Numbered from the stretch's first letter, positions 1 to 10,092 are shown. The stretch is DNA of 64,000 nucleotides from Arenibacter sp. F26102 (GCF_023015865.1 NZ_JALKBC010000001.1:496001-560000); one strand, 5' to 3'. Notes: generated from the sequence alone by a model not told the origin. Program-made: numbers and translations.

Positions 1-47
1 AAAGTAAATATGGTGTTACTCCAGGGGCCTATAAAAAATCACTTTAG
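1..47 (+). CDS. C-terminal end of AraC-type (possibly HTCS) regulator, partial
   Basis: Reading from base 3, the first 14 codons give SKYGVTPGAYKKSL followed by TAG at 45-47. This matches the usual last residues of an AraC-family helix-turn-helix domain, where a [FY]G-x-TP-x-x-[FY]R/K-K-S pattern closes the second helix-turn-helix. The body of the gene lies before the window. Fructan loci of Bacteroidota are commonly controlled by a hybrid two-component regulator that ends in exactly this domain and sits next to the locus, so this is probably the regulator of the fructan genes that follow. Only 14 residues are visible, so the identification is an inference. Confidence 0.55.
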   Translation, partial: SKYGVTPGAYKKSL

Positions 48-278
48 GGTATTCTTAATCTTTTACCTTAATACCATGTATCAATTTTAAAGTTTTGTGT
101 TACATCAGTATAAATGGGTCAAACTTTCTTTGTTAAAATAATTTTATTAACATGCTGGTTGTCAGTGCTTTGTGTTTATTTTAAATAATGTTAACGAAAT
201 CATAACAGATTGTAACATTGACAAAATAATTGCCAAATAAATTGTAATAATATAGTCTTCATATTTAATAATTGGGAT

Positions 279-1640
279 ATGAAGAAAATATTGGTTTGGT
301 CTATTACTGCAGCTTTGGCGGGATTTCTATTTGGTTTTGACACGGTGGTGATTTCCGGAGCGGACAAAAAATTACAGTTGCTATGGGGTTCTTCCGATGT
401 ATTCCATGGTACTATAGTAATGGCCATGGCTTTGTGGGGAACAGTTGTTGGAGCATTATTGGGCGGAATACCTACCAATAGGTTGGGGAGAAAGAAAACG
501 CTGTTCTGGATTGGGATTTTTTATACCGTATCCGCCTTGGGTTCTGCATTCTCAAACGACCCTGTTACTTTTGCCTTCTTTAGATTTTTAGGTGGATTGG
601 GAGTAGGTGCATCCACCATTGCCGCGCCTGCATATATTTCTGAAATTGCCCCGGCCAAGGATAGGGGTAAATTAGTAGGCTTGTACCAATTTAATATTGT
701 CTTCGGAATATTGGTAGCCTTTTTTTCCAATTACTTATTAAGTGGTATAGGTGAAAATGCCTGGCGCTGGATGGTTGGGGTAGAGGCCATTCCTGCCGTA
801 ATCTATACCCTATTTGTTATGACCGTTCCACAGAGTCCAAGGTGGCTTCTGACCAAGCTTCGTACCGAAGAAGCTCTAAATGTACTAAAAGTGATAAATC
901 CTGGTCAGGATGTTGAAAAATTGATGTTGGAAATAAATCAGGAAAATGAAAACCAGGTACCGGGTGAAAACATTTTTATAAAGAAATACCGCTTCCCATT
1001 AATTCTTGCCTTTTGTATGGCCTTTTTTAATCAGGCTTCCGGGATTAATGCCTTTCTATACTATGCCCCTAGAATTTTGGAAGAGGCCGGTCTGGGAGAA
1101 AGTACTGCCTTATTGAGCAGTATTGGAATAGGGGTCACTAACCTGCTTTTTACCCTCTTGGGTATTTTTCTGATCGATAGGCTTGGTCGAAAACAATTAA
1201 TGTACCTAGGTTCCATCGGGTATATCGTATCACTGACCTTGGTGTCCTGTGCTTTTTTTCTTGAATGGGAAGGAATGTCTGTAGCTATATTCCTGTTCCT
1301 GTTCATTGCCGCGCATGCCGTAGGACAAGGTACTGTAATCTGGGTGTTTATATCTGAAATTTTCCCAAATCATTTAAGAGGTTCGGGGCAATCCTTTGGA
1401 AGTTCGGTCCACTGGGTCTTGGCGGCGGTAATTCCTTCCTTGATTCCGGTCTTGTTTTCCTCTATTGGAGCAGGAACAGTATTTGCCTTCTTTGCTTTTA
1501 TGATGTTTTTACAATTGCTCTTTGTGGCTTTCATTATGCCAGAAACGAAGGGGGTTTCCTTGGAAGCTTTGAGCAAATCCTTGAGTAAGTCCAATGGCGG
1601 AAATACTAAGAAGGTAGAGGTAGTTAAAAAGAATAAATAG
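279..1640 (+). CDS. MFS sugar porter (probable fructose/sugar importer)
   Basis: Inner-membrane sugar:proton symporter of 453 aa, the usual length for the family. All signature motifs of the sugar porter subfamily of the major facilitator superfamily are present: GFDTVVISGA in helix 1, RLGRKK in the first cytoplasmic loop, PAYISEIAPAKDRGKL before helix 5, PQSPRWL at the end of the first half, NQASGINAFLYYAP in helix 7, DRLGRKQ in the second-half loop and MPETKG at the C-terminus. It opens the fructan locus and lies 29 bp before a GH32 gene, so fructose or a short fructo-oligosaccharide is the likely substrate. The specificity is inferred from neighbours only. Confidence 0.9.
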   Translation: MKKILVWSITAALAGFLFGFDTVVISGADKKLQLLWGSSDVFHGTIVMAMALWGTVVGALLGGIPTNRLGRKKTLFWIGIFYTVSALGSAFSNDPVTFAFFRFLGGLGVGASTIAAPAYISEIAPAKDRGKLVGLYQFNIVFGILVAFFSNYLLSGIGENAWRWMVGVEAIPAVIYTLFVMTVPQSPRWLLTKLRTEEALNVLKVINPGQDVEKLMLEINQENENQVPGENIFIKKYRFPLILAFCMAFFNQASGINAFLYYAPRILEEAGLGESTALLSSIGIGVTNLLFTLLGIFLIDRLGRKQLMYLGSIGYIVSLTLVSCAFFLEWEGMSVAIFLFLFIAAHAVGQGTVIWVFISEIFPNHLRGSGQSFGSSVHWVLAAVIPSLIPVLFSSIGAGTVFAFFAFMMFLQLLFVAFIMPETKGVSLEALSKSLSKSNGGNTKKVEVVKKNK

Positions 1641-1669
1641 ATAAAATTTAAACCCAATTTTTTGAAAGT

Positions 1670-3295
1670 ATGAAAAAACATAGATTAAAATTAGTTGTTG
1701 TCATTGCAGGTCTGTGCATAGTTTTCGCATGCAAGGAACAAGGTCAGAAAGAGAACAAGGACATTGTTGTCCAGCAGGAAAGTACTGTGGATGCCGAAGA
1801 GGAATTGTATCGTCCAAATTACCATTTTACACCTAAGGTTGGATGGATGAACGATCCCAATGGGATGTTCCATTACAATGGGTATTATCATTTGTATTTT
1901 CAACATTATCCAGACGGTAATAAATGGGGACCCATGCATTGGGGGCATGCTATAAGCACCGATATGGTGGAATGGAAGGAGCAGCCCATTGCATTATATC
2001 CGGATGATCTGGGATATATTTTTTCTGGAAGTGCAGTGGTGGATCTGCAAAATACCTCTGGCTTTGGGACAGGGGGACAAGTGCCGATAATTGCCATGTT
2101 TACATATCATAATATGGAAATTGAAAAGGCCAATGGAATCGATGTTGAGTCACAGGCCATTGCATATTCTTTGGATGAAGGGCTAACTTGGACTAAATAT
2201 TCAGGAAACCCGGTCATAAGGAATCCGGGAATAAGGGACTTTAGGGATCCTAAAGTGTCCTGGAACGAGGAGCATAAGAAATGGGTTATGGTCCTGGCTG
2301 CCCAGGACAAAGTGATGTTCTATGGTTCAAAGGATCTTAAAAGCTGGGAGCTGTTGTCGGATTTTGGGGTGGATTTGAATAGGGAGATTGGAACACATGG
2401 TGGTGTTTGGGAATGTCCAGATCTTTTTCCTATTCCTGTAGAGGGTACTGATGAAACCAAATGGGTCCTCTATGTAAGTGTAAATCCTGGGGGTCCAAAT
2501 GGGGGTAGTGCTACACAATATTTTATTGGGGACTTTGATGGGACAAAATTTACCATGGATAGGGATTTTGAAACAGTCCTAAACAAGGGTCAGAACTTTT
2601 GGATCGATTTTGGGAAGGACAATTATGCCGGGGTTACCTTTTCCAATGTCACCTCCAAGAACGGCGGGAAATTTTATATGGGTTGGATGTCGAATTGGGA
2701 ATATGCCAACGAAGTACCTACCGAAACCTGGCGTAGTGCCATGACCGTAGCAAGGGAAATAAAATTGATTAAGGATGCAGATTCCTATAGGTTGGCTTTT
2801 AAGCCAGTTGATGAAATTGACGCCTATAAAGGTGTAAAGTATAAGAAAGAAAATATTGCAGTGAATGGGGAATTGGCACTCATCAATTCAGAAAAGATAA
2901 ATTTTTCTCGGGCAGCCATTAACTTCAATATTTCAGATATAAAAAAAGATAGTTTCACTTTTAAGCTTTCCAACAAGCAAGGGGACGAATTGTCCTTTGG
3001 ATACAACGGCATCGATGATACTTTTTTCATCGATCGCGATAAATCAGGTAATACAGGATTTTCCGATACGTTCTCGAATAAGAATAGTATTGCGAAACGA
3101 ATCTCCGGCAGTACGATGCTGTCCGGGACTATCCTTTTGGATAAGACATCCATAGAATTATTTTTTGATGAAGGGTCTACGGTAATGACGGAAATCTTCT
3201 TTCCCAATGCACCGTTCGAGACGCTTTCAATAGAGACGGTCAATCAAGACTTTAATCTTGATTTATTAGAGGTAAATGAACTTAATATTAACTAA
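1670..3295 (+). CDS. GH32 fructan hydrolase, lipoprotein
   Basis: Glycoside hydrolase family 32 enzyme of 541 aa, probably an exo- or endo-acting levanase/inulinase on a membrane surface. A lipoprotein signal ends in VFAC with Cys21 as the lipidated residue. The five-bladed propeller carries the three catalytic motifs: WMNDPNG with nucleophile Asp62, FRDP with transition-state stabiliser Asp193, and WECP with acid/base Glu248. The region from about residue 370 on is the C-terminal beta-sandwich. The stop is 13 bp before the preferred susC start, so the genes are co-transcribed. Levan versus inulin preference cannot be read from the sequence. Confidence 0.93.
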   Translation: MKKHRLKLVVVIAGLCIVFACKEQGQKENKDIVVQQESTVDAEEELYRPNYHFTPKVGWMNDPNGMFHYNGYYHLYFQHYPDGNKWGPMHWGHAISTDMVEWKEQPIALYPDDLGYIFSGSAVVDLQNTSGFGTGGQVPIIAMFTYHNMEIEKANGIDVESQAIAYSLDEGLTWTKYSGNPVIRNPGIRDFRDPKVSWNEEHKKWVMVLAAQDKVMFYGSKDLKSWELLSDFGVDLNREIGTHGGVWECPDLFPIPVEGTDETKWVLYVSVNPGGPNGGSATQYFIGDFDGTKFTMDRDFETVLNKGQNFWIDFGKDNYAGVTFSNVTSKNGGKFYMGWMSNWEYANEVPTETWRSAMTVAREIKLIKDADSYRLAFKPVDEIDAYKGVKYKKENIAVNGELALINSEKINFSRAAINFNISDIKKDSFTFKLSNKQGDELSFGYNGIDDTFFIDRDKSGNTGFSDTFSNKNSIAKRISGSTMLSGTILLDKTSIELFFDEGSTVMTEIFFPNAPFETLSIETVNQDFNLDLLEVNELNIN

Positions 3296-3308
3296 ATACA
3301 ACTCAATT

Positions 3309-6300
3309 ATGAAACTAAAACTTTTTTTATTACTAATGACGTTTGTTCCCTTGGGGCTAATGGCCCAAGAACAAATACAAGGTACGGTGACCTCCCAGGA
3401 TGATGGGATGCCATTGCCAGGTGCCTCAGTTGTAGTGGCGGGCACTACCAATGGTACAACGACAGATTTTGACGGTAACTTTACACTTGGTGATGTGCCT
3501 ACTGATGCGACACTTTCTGTAAGTTATGTTGGTTTTTTAACTATGGAAATTCCTGTAAATGGACAGACAACCTTCACAATTGTATTACAGCCAGATGCGC
3601 AAATGTTGGACGAGGTAGTTTTAACCGGGTATACTACGGAAAGAAAGGCCGATTTAACCGGAGCCATTACTGTTGTGGAACTTGGTCCTGTTGAAGGTCA
3701 AAGTTTAAGTTCCGGTAATGCCATGCAGGCTTTGCAAGGGAGGGTTCCAGGACTCTTTGTTGAAAAATCAGGAAACCCGAACGGTACCAGTAGCCGAATT
3801 TTAATTCGAGGGGTAACAACATTGGGAAATAATGATCCACTATATGTAATTGACGGGGTACCAACAGTGCGGCAAGAAGTCTTTTCAGGCCTTAACCCAA
3901 GTTCAATAGAATCTGTTCAAGTATTGAAAGATGCATCCGCCTCTTCCATTTACGGTTCTAGGGCAGGTAATGGTGTCATTATAGTTACCACGAAGAACAG
4001 CACCAAAGCAGGAGGGGATGAAAAATATAGGGTTAGTGTCAATTCCAACCTATCCGTACAGTCAGAGAAAAAACAACGGTATGATATGTTGAACTCCATA
4101 CAACGCGGAGAGGCTTTGTGGAGGGCTTCCGTTAATGATGGCGCAGATCCAACAGGAGGTTATGGTGAAATCTATAATTTTGATTGGAACGGTGATTTTA
4201 ATAATCCTGTGCTCAACGGTGTAACGCTTCAGCCTTATGTTGGCGGTGATACCAATGTGCCGGCTGGCGATACTGATTGGCAGGAAGAATCCTATGAAAC
4301 TGGTTATGTTTACAATAACGAAGTTTCTATTTCTGGAGGAACGGACAAGTCCTTTCATCTCATTAATTTGGGACATCTTAAGAATACGGGTATTTTAAAA
4401 CATACAGGTTACGAAAGATTTTCTGGGAAATTAAATTCCAATTTTAAATTATTCAATGACAAATTGAAGATTGGGGTTAATACCGCTTTTACTACCTCGG
4501 ATGAAACTTTGGCCTCTACCGATATTGGTAGTGCCCCAACTCCCGCATTAGCAATAAGCATGGCGCCGACCATACCTTTATTCGATAATAATGGTAATTA
4601 TGGTGGGCCATTGGGTGCTGGTTATTCCGATCGTAACAATCCTGTTTTGATGCAATATTTAAATAGGTGGGACAATACGGAAAGGACCAATATTTTTGGA
4701 AATGTATTTGCCGAACTTCAAATCATGGACAATTTAACCTTCAGGACTAGTATTGGTCTCGATTATGGTGACTACAAACGTAAGGATATTGAGCCCAAGG
4801 TAACCAATGGATTTGTAAACAGAAGCAACAATAGGTTGATTTTGGACACAAATAAATTTACCAGCGTTGTCTTTACCAATACATTGAATTATACTAAGGA
4901 ACTGGGAGATCATCGCTTTGGTCTCTTGTTGGGAGCAGAATCCATTAAAAATGATTTTGATTCAGTTACCGCTATTGCCGATGGTTTTGCGGTAGAAACA
5001 GAATCGTATTTCGTTTTGGATGCCTCAACCGGAGCTAGAACCAATACTGGCCGCTCCAGTGGAAGTAGCCTATTGTCCCAATTTGGAAAATTAAACTACG
5101 CATTTGCAGATAGGTATTTGGCTTCCGTTACAGTACGTAGGGATGGTTCGTCACGATTTGGTGATGAAAATAGGTATGGTGTTTTTCCTGCGGCAACTTT
5201 GGGTTGGAGAATTAGTAGGGAGGATTTTTTCAATGATGAAGGTGTAGTGTCAGATTTAAAATTTCGGGCAGGATATGGCGAAGTGGGTAACCAGTCTATC
5301 GGTGACCTCGCAAGATTTGGCCTATACGAATCCAGATATGGTCCAAACCAAGATCAATTTATTCCTGATTTTTTCAACCAATATTACAATGTTGGAACAG
5401 CTTATGATCTAGGTGGCAATAATGGGGGAACCTTACCATCAGGTTTTGTTTCCATTCAAGCGGCAAACCCGGCATTGAAGTGGGAAACAACCAAAGAATT
5501 TAATTATGGTGTGGATTTTGGTCTTTTTAATAATGCTGTAGTAGGTACGTTCGATTACTTTACCAGAAAAACCAGTGATATTTTGATTACACCGCCTATT
5601 GCCTCGGTTATTGGAGAAGGGCAACAGCGCGTATTGAATGGGGCTACTACACAGACCAAAGGATGGGAACTATCGGTAGCCTATTCCAAAACTTGGGATA
5701 GTGGATTTTCTTTAGGGTTGTCTACTAATTTTGGAGCATTTAAGGATGAGATTACCTTTCTTCCGGAAGAGGTTAGGGCAGGCTTTCCCGGAACCGCTGC
5801 CAATTCCATTTTAGGTCAGTCTCAATTTTCAATTTTTGGCTATAAAACTGATGGTTTGTTTCAAAGTCAGGCAGATATCGATGCTAGTCCAACTCAAGTT
5901 GGTTCAAGGCCAGGAGGGATAAAATTTCAGGATCTTAACGGGGATAATGTAATAGATTCCGATGACCGTGATTTTATAGGGAATACATTGCCAGACCTAG
6001 AGTATGGTATCCGAGTTGATCTTGGGTATAAGAACTTTGATTTTTCCGTTTTTGGATCTGGAGTAGCTGGAAGAATTGGTCAGGATCCTTACATATTATG
6101 GAACAATTTTACGCAAGGAAGAGAGAATGCCGGACTTGGTGTTCTTAATGCCTGGACTCCAACCAATACCAATACCGATATTCCATCCTTGTCTTTGGCT
6201 TTCAATGATCTTAGAACTTCCGATTATTTATTTAGGAAGAATTCCTATTTTAAAATAAGAAATCTACAAATAGGGTATTCTTTACCTGAGGAGATGATCA

Positions 6301-6461
6301 GTAAATTTTGGGGAATGACTGGATTAAGGGTCTATTTTCAAGGTGAGAATCTATTTTGGTTTACTCCAAAAGATTATATCGGATCGGATCCGGAGCGTAC
6401 AACTGTTGACAATATCCCCGTTCCTACTGTGCTATCATTGGGACTTAATTTGAACTTTTAA
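3309..6461 (+). CDS. SusC-like TonB-dependent outer-membrane transporter
   Basis: Outer-membrane importer for oligosaccharides, working with the SusD protein encoded next. The start at 3309 is preferred over an in-frame ATG at 3276 because it gives a clean signal peptide (MKLKLFLLLMTFVPLGLMA before Gln) and does not overlap the upstream gene; the protein is then about 1050 aa. Order of domains: carboxypeptidase-regulatory-like domain (IQGTVTSQDDGMPLPGASVV), TonB box DEVVLTGYTT, plug with GRVPGLFV, DPLYVIDGV and SIYGSRAGNGVIIVTTK, then the 22-strand barrel ending SLGLNLNF. Fructan as substrate is inferred from the flanking GH32 genes. Confidence 0.95.
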   Translation: MKLKLFLLLMTFVPLGLMAQEQIQGTVTSQDDGMPLPGASVVVAGTTNGTTTDFDGNFTLGDVPTDATLSVSYVGFLTMEIPVNGQTTFTIVLQPDAQMLDEVVLTGYTTERKADLTGAITVVELGPVEGQSLSSGNAMQALQGRVPGLFVEKSGNPNGTSSRILIRGVTTLGNNDPLYVIDGVPTVRQEVFSGLNPSSIESVQVLKDASASSIYGSRAGNGVIIVTTKNSTKAGGDEKYRVSVNSNLSVQSEKKQRYDMLNSIQRGEALWRASVNDGADPTGGYGEIYNFDWNGDFNNPVLNGVTLQPYVGGDTNVPAGDTDWQEESYETGYVYNNEVSISGGTDKSFHLINLGHLKNTGILKHTGYERFSGKLNSNFKLFNDKLKIGVNTAFTTSDETLASTDIGSAPTPALAISMAPTIPLFDNNGNYGGPLGAGYSDRNNPVLMQYLNRWDNTERTNIFGNVFAELQIMDNLTFRTSIGLDYGDYKRKDIEPKVTNGFVNRSNNRLILDTNKFTSVVFTNTLNYTKELGDHRFGLLLGAESIKNDFDSVTAIADGFAVETESYFVLDASTGARTNTGRSSGSSLLSQFGKLNYAFADRYLASVTVRRDGSSRFGDENRYGVFPAATLGWRISREDFFNDEGVVSDLKFRAGYGEVGNQSIGDLARFGLYESRYGPNQDQFIPDFFNQYYNVGTAYDLGGNNGGTLPSGFVSIQAANPALKWETTKEFNYGVDFGLFNNAVVGTFDYFTRKTSDILITPPIASVIGEGQQRVLNGATTQTKGWELSVAYSKTWDSGFSLGLSTNFGAFKDEITFLPEEVRAGFPGTAANSILGQSQFSIFGYKTDGLFQSQADIDASPTQVGSRPGGIKFQDLNGDNVIDSDDRDFIGNTLPDLEYGIRVDLGYKNFDFSVFGSGVAGRIGQDPYILWNNFTQGRENAGLGVLNAWTPTNTNTDIPSLSLAFNDLRTSDYLFRKNSYFKIRNLQIGYSLPEEMISKFWGMTGLRVYFQGENLFWFTPKDYIGSDPERTTVDNIPVPTVLSLGLNLNF

Positions 6462-6464
6462 AAA

Positions 6465-8216
6465 ATGAAAATCATGAAAAGAAATATAATATTTATAATG
6501 GGAGTGCTGGTTTCGTTTTTACTGGCTTCCTGTGACAAGGACTTTTTGGAATATGAACCAGAGGGAGTACTGTCCAATGAAAATGTGGCGACAGCTGATA
6601 ATGCCGAAGCCTTAGTAGTAGCTGCATACGCAGGGATTGCCAATGATGAAATGATCGGACCATTGACCCATCAATGGGTGTATGGTAGTGTGCGTTCGGA
6701 TGATGCCTATAAAGGTGGTGGAGGCCGTGGCGATGTGGATGTAATTGACCGCTATGAGCAATACAATCTAACAATTCCAGATTTTGGGGATTGGATGGCC
6801 CCGAGAACTTGGACCAATTATTACAAGGCCATTTCTAGAGCTAATTTTGCGTTGACCGTAATTAACGACATACCTGACGCGGAATATCCAAATAAGACTT
6901 TGAGACAGGCGGAACTTAGATTTTTGAGGGCACATTCCCACTTTATGATGAAACTTTTGTTTAAAAAAATACCTTACATCAAAGAAGGGCTGACCCAAGA
7001 GGAAACTGCTGCTGTCACAAATGATGTGCCCAACGATGAATTGTGGAATACCATTGCGGAGGATTTTATTTTTGCTTACAACAATCTTCCCCAATCACAA
7101 GATGAGGTTGGCAGGGCAGATAGAAATGCAGCTGCGGCCTATATGGCCAAACTTAGGCTCTTCCAGGCGTACGAACAGAATGACCAGCATCAGGTCACTG
7201 CTATCAATCCGGCCCGACTTCAAGAGGTTATTGATTACGCTGACGAGGTAACTGCTAGTTTGGAAGGGGATTACGGTAACAACTTTTTGGATGGTTTCGA
7301 TAATGGTCCCGAATCAATTTGGGCTGCCCAATTTTCTATTAATGACGGTACCAAAGTAAGTAGGGTAAGTTTTGTAACGGGACTTAATTCTCCTCATGGA
7401 TCTGCATTATACGGGTGTTGTGGATTTCATTTGGCCAGTCAGAATATGGTCAACGCATTTAAGACCGATGCTGCTGGATTGCCTTTATTGGATAATTTTA
7501 ATGATACGGATATATTCACTACAGTTAATGAGGATGGAACCGTAACACCAGCGGTGGGATTAACGGTGGATCCTAGGTTGGATCATACCGTAGGGGTTCC
7601 GGGAAGACCTTTTAAATACAGGAATACAGTTAATGCTACCGGTGATATGGTTTATAACTTTAGTTGGGCCAGAGATCCGGGGGTTTATGGCTATTTTGGT
7701 AATATGAAGGAACAACAGGCGCCAGATTGCTCTTGTTATGTTAAGGAAGGACCGTTTGTTGGTACTTCCAAGAATGTTGATTTTATAAGATATGCAGATA
7801 TTTTGCTGTTCAAGGCAGAGGCCTTGATACAATTGGACCGCTGGGATGAGGCTTTACCTTTGATCAATCAGGTTAGGGCTCGTGCAGCTGCAAGTACCCA
7901 GCGCCAGATCGATGCAGGTGCGACGGATATTTACAATATTCAAGAGTACACTACCTTTACTGATAAAGACTACGCATGGAAAGCCTTGAAATTTGAAAGG
8001 AGATTGGAATTTGGGATGGAAGGTCCGAGATTCTTTGACTTGGTAAGATGGGGTGAGGCAGCAGAAGTGCTAAACGCCTATTTGTCCGAGGAAAAAACAA
8101 AAAGGGATTTCTTGTCTAGTGCAGTTTTTACAGCAGGTAGGGATGAATACTATCCAATTCCACAACGTGAAATAGATTTTACAGGTGGACTTTATAAGCA
8201 AAATCCTGGTTATTAG
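6465..8216 (+). CDS. SusD-like glycan-binding lipoprotein
   Basis: Surface lipoprotein that forms the lid of the SusCD import complex and binds the incoming glycan. A signal peptide ends in LLASC (Cys23 from this start; a second ATG at 6474 would also give a good signal). The 583-aa chain shows SusD/RagB landmarks: a helical TPR-like part with LRFLRAHSHFMMKLLF, then DFIRYADILLFKAEAL and FERRLEFGMEGPRFFDLVRW, and a YYPIPQREIDF ending. It starts 3 bp after the susC stop, the usual tight pairing. Its fructan specificity is inferred from context. Confidence 0.95.
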   Translation: MKIMKRNIIFIMGVLVSFLLASCDKDFLEYEPEGVLSNENVATADNAEALVVAAYAGIANDEMIGPLTHQWVYGSVRSDDAYKGGGGRGDVDVIDRYEQYNLTIPDFGDWMAPRTWTNYYKAISRANFALTVINDIPDAEYPNKTLRQAELRFLRAHSHFMMKLLFKKIPYIKEGLTQEETAAVTNDVPNDELWNTIAEDFIFAYNNLPQSQDEVGRADRNAAAAYMAKLRLFQAYEQNDQHQVTAINPARLQEVIDYADEVTASLEGDYGNNFLDGFDNGPESIWAAQFSINDGTKVSRVSFVTGLNSPHGSALYGCCGFHLASQNMVNAFKTDAAGLPLLDNFNDTDIFTTVNEDGTVTPAVGLTVDPRLDHTVGVPGRPFKYRNTVNATGDMVYNFSWARDPGVYGYFGNMKEQQAPDCSCYVKEGPFVGTSKNVDFIRYADILLFKAEALIQLDRWDEALPLINQVRARAAASTQRQIDAGATDIYNIQEYTTFTDKDYAWKALKFERRLEFGMEGPRFFDLVRWGEAAEVLNAYLSEEKTKRDFLSSAVFTAGRDEYYPIPQREIDFTGGLYKQNPGY

Positions 8217-8266
8217 TATTAAATCAAAGAAAGAATTTAAATTGAGTTAATTTATTCACGAGATAG

Positions 8267-8362
8267 ATGAGAACAAAACATCGAAAAAAGCGGGACATTT
8301 TAAGCTTGCTAGGCTCTCTATTTTTAGCGGTAAAAAAGCTAAATAAAATATATATGATATGA
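8267..8362 (+). CDS. Possible 31-aa leader peptide, doubtful
   Basis: A short frame in the 142-bp gap between susD and the second GH32-like gene reads MRTKHRKKRDILSLLGS followed by a hydrophobic stretch and ends overlapping the next ATG. The basic start and short hydrophobic core look like a degenerate signal sequence. It may be a remnant of a deleted gene (fructan loci often have a further binding lipoprotein here) or chance. Nothing else supports translation. Confidence 0.15.
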   Translation: MRTKHRKKRDILSLLGSLFLAVKKLNKIYMI

Positions 8363-10092
8363 ATTTTTTTTATAGGCATTATAAACTCCTATTCTTTATC
8401 TCCGTTTTATGCCTCACTTACAACAAAGGTGAGGCTCAGGCGGGTGATTCAGATAACACTTCAAAAGTGCCAAAGTATAGCTTTGCAAATACGATCGAAA
8501 AGCAGGAGAATCAGCTTAAAACCAATCCCTTGATGAAGAGATTGGAAAAGTCTCGTAATGAACTGGCAAGTGATCCTTTTAGACCAATTTATCATTATGT
8601 AAATCCTGAAGGGATGTTAAATGATCCAAATGGGTTAAGCTACTGGAACGGTAAATGGCATTTATTTTATCAAGCTTATCCGCCTGAAGATCCAAGGCAG
8701 CATTGGGGGCACGCAATAAGTGAGGATTTGGTTCATTGGCGTGATCTTCCTTACGCAATTTATCCTGGGCCTGAGCGTCATGTTTTTTCAGGTGCCACAT
8801 TGGTTGAGGAAGATAGGGTAATAGCTATGTATCACGGTACAGGAGTAGGTAACATGGTTGCTGTTTCCAGTGATCCGCTATTGCTCAACTGGGAGAAATT
8901 AACTGGAAATGCTGTAATTCCATTAAAGAATTCTTCAGATGACACCTCACTGCCATATAGTGTTTTTGATCCTTCAATTTGGAAGAAAGGAGATTATTAC
9001 TATTCTTTATCAGCCGGTAGAAGTAATACAGGCCCTGGGGGCAAACCAGTGAGGGCAAACCATTTATTTAAATCTAAAAATCTTGAAAAGTGGGAGTATT
9101 TGCATGAGTTTGTTGAAAACGATCGCTTTACCTTGATAGGAGATGATGGAGCTTGCCCCTATTTTTGGCCGATTGGAGAAGATAAATACATCATGAATTT
9201 TTTTAGCCATATGAGTGGTGGGCAATATCTTTTAGGGGATTATGATAAAGAAAAGGATAAATTCGTAGTTACTTCAGCAGGAAAATTTAATCACGGAGCA
9301 GTTAGTCCTGCCGGGGTTCATGCTCCCTCAGCTACCGTAGACGGAAAGGGTGGGGTTATCGTAATTTTTAATATGAACCCAGGAAAACCAACAGTAGGTT
9401 GGAACCAGATAATGACTTTACCACACCGGTTGACCCTCCTCTCAGATGATGAACTTGGTCAAGCGCCTGCGGGAGACTTGTCCTCTCTGCATCACGATGG
9501 GCAACATATAAGAGGAACCACGATTCCCGCAAATGAAGAGCTGGTTTTAGAAAATATTCAGGGGAATGCAATGGAAATTTCCGCTGAAATTGATCTCAAA
9601 GACTCAAATTTAATTGAGCTTAACGTTCTTAGATCTCCCAATAAGGAAGAATATACCAGAATAATTATCTATAAAGAGAACGGATTTTCGGACGGCTTAA
9701 ACTATGCATCAAAGCCTGGAACGGCCAAGATGCCTGAAGGATTGCTCCCCTTGGTTACAGGAGAAGAATATAAACGAGAAGGTCATGGAATCAATAAAAG
9801 TTTAATTTCTATCGAATCTTCCTATTCCTCCATGCTTCCCGATGTAGAAGTAAGGGCCCCCGAAACTGCCCCTTTTCTTTTAGAACCAGGAGAGAATGTG
9901 AGATTAAGAGTTTTTGTCGACAAAAGTGTAGTTGAGGTTTTCGTTAATGGAAAACAGGCAGTTGCCATGCGGGTGTATCCAGGTAGAGATGATAGTTTAG
10001 GAGTTTCTCTCAGCTCTAGAGGGAAAGAGGCAGAGCTGATTTCCTTGGACGCATGGCAGATGAAGAGCATTTATAACAAGAATGGGAATTAG
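8359..10092 (+). CDS. Divergent GH32-family protein, secreted
   Basis: 577-aa protein with a signal peptide (hydrophobic residues 8-20, cleavage near EAQA at 25-28), so periplasmic or exported. The GH32 fold is clear from HYVNPEGMLNDPNGL (Asp89 at the nucleophile position), FYQAYP, HWGHAISEDLVHW and a C-terminal beta-sandwich with KSVVEVFVNGKQAVAMRVYP. The other catalytic motifs deviate: RDP is FDPS (Asp204 kept, Arg lost) and the acid/base motif ECP is GACP (Ala265), with Asp262 and Asp263 just before it. It may be an atypical fructan or fructoside hydrolase, or a binding protein. It follows susD and probably belongs to the same transcript. Confidence 0.85.
   Translation: MNFFYRHYKLLFFISVLCLTYNKGEAQAGDSDNTSKVPKYSFANTIEKQENQLKTNPLMKRLEKSRNELASDPFRPIYHYVNPEGMLNDPNGLSYWNGKWHLFYQAYPPEDPRQHWGHAISEDLVHWRDLPYAIYPGPERHVFSGATLVEEDRVIAMYHGTGVGNMVAVSSDPLLLNWEKLTGNAVIPLKNSSDDTSLPYSVFDPSIWKKGDYYYSLSAGRSNTGPGGKPVRANHLFKSKNLEKWEYLHEFVENDRFTLIGDDGACPYFWPIGEDKYIMNFFSHMSGGQYLLGDYDKEKDKFVVTSAGKFNHGAVSPAGVHAPSATVDGKGGVIVIFNMNPGKPTVGWNQIMTLPHRLTLLSDDELGQAPAGDLSSLHHDGQHIRGTTIPANEELVLENIQGNAMEISAEIDLKDSNLIELNVLRSPNKEEYTRIIIYKENGFSDGLNYASKPGTAKMPEGLLPLVTGEEYKREGHGINKSLISIESSYSSMLPDVEVRAPETAPFLLEPGENVRLRVFVDKSVVEVFVNGKQAVAMRVYPGRDDSLGVSLSSRGKEAELISLDAWQMKSIYNKNGN

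Noticed and set aside
2824..3243. 139-aa minus-strand frame
   Set aside because: Antisense to the C-terminal beta-sandwich of the first GH32 enzyme and without motifs.
3276..3308. Longer start for SusC
   Set aside because: It would overlap the GH32 gene and bury the signal peptide behind 11 extra residues.
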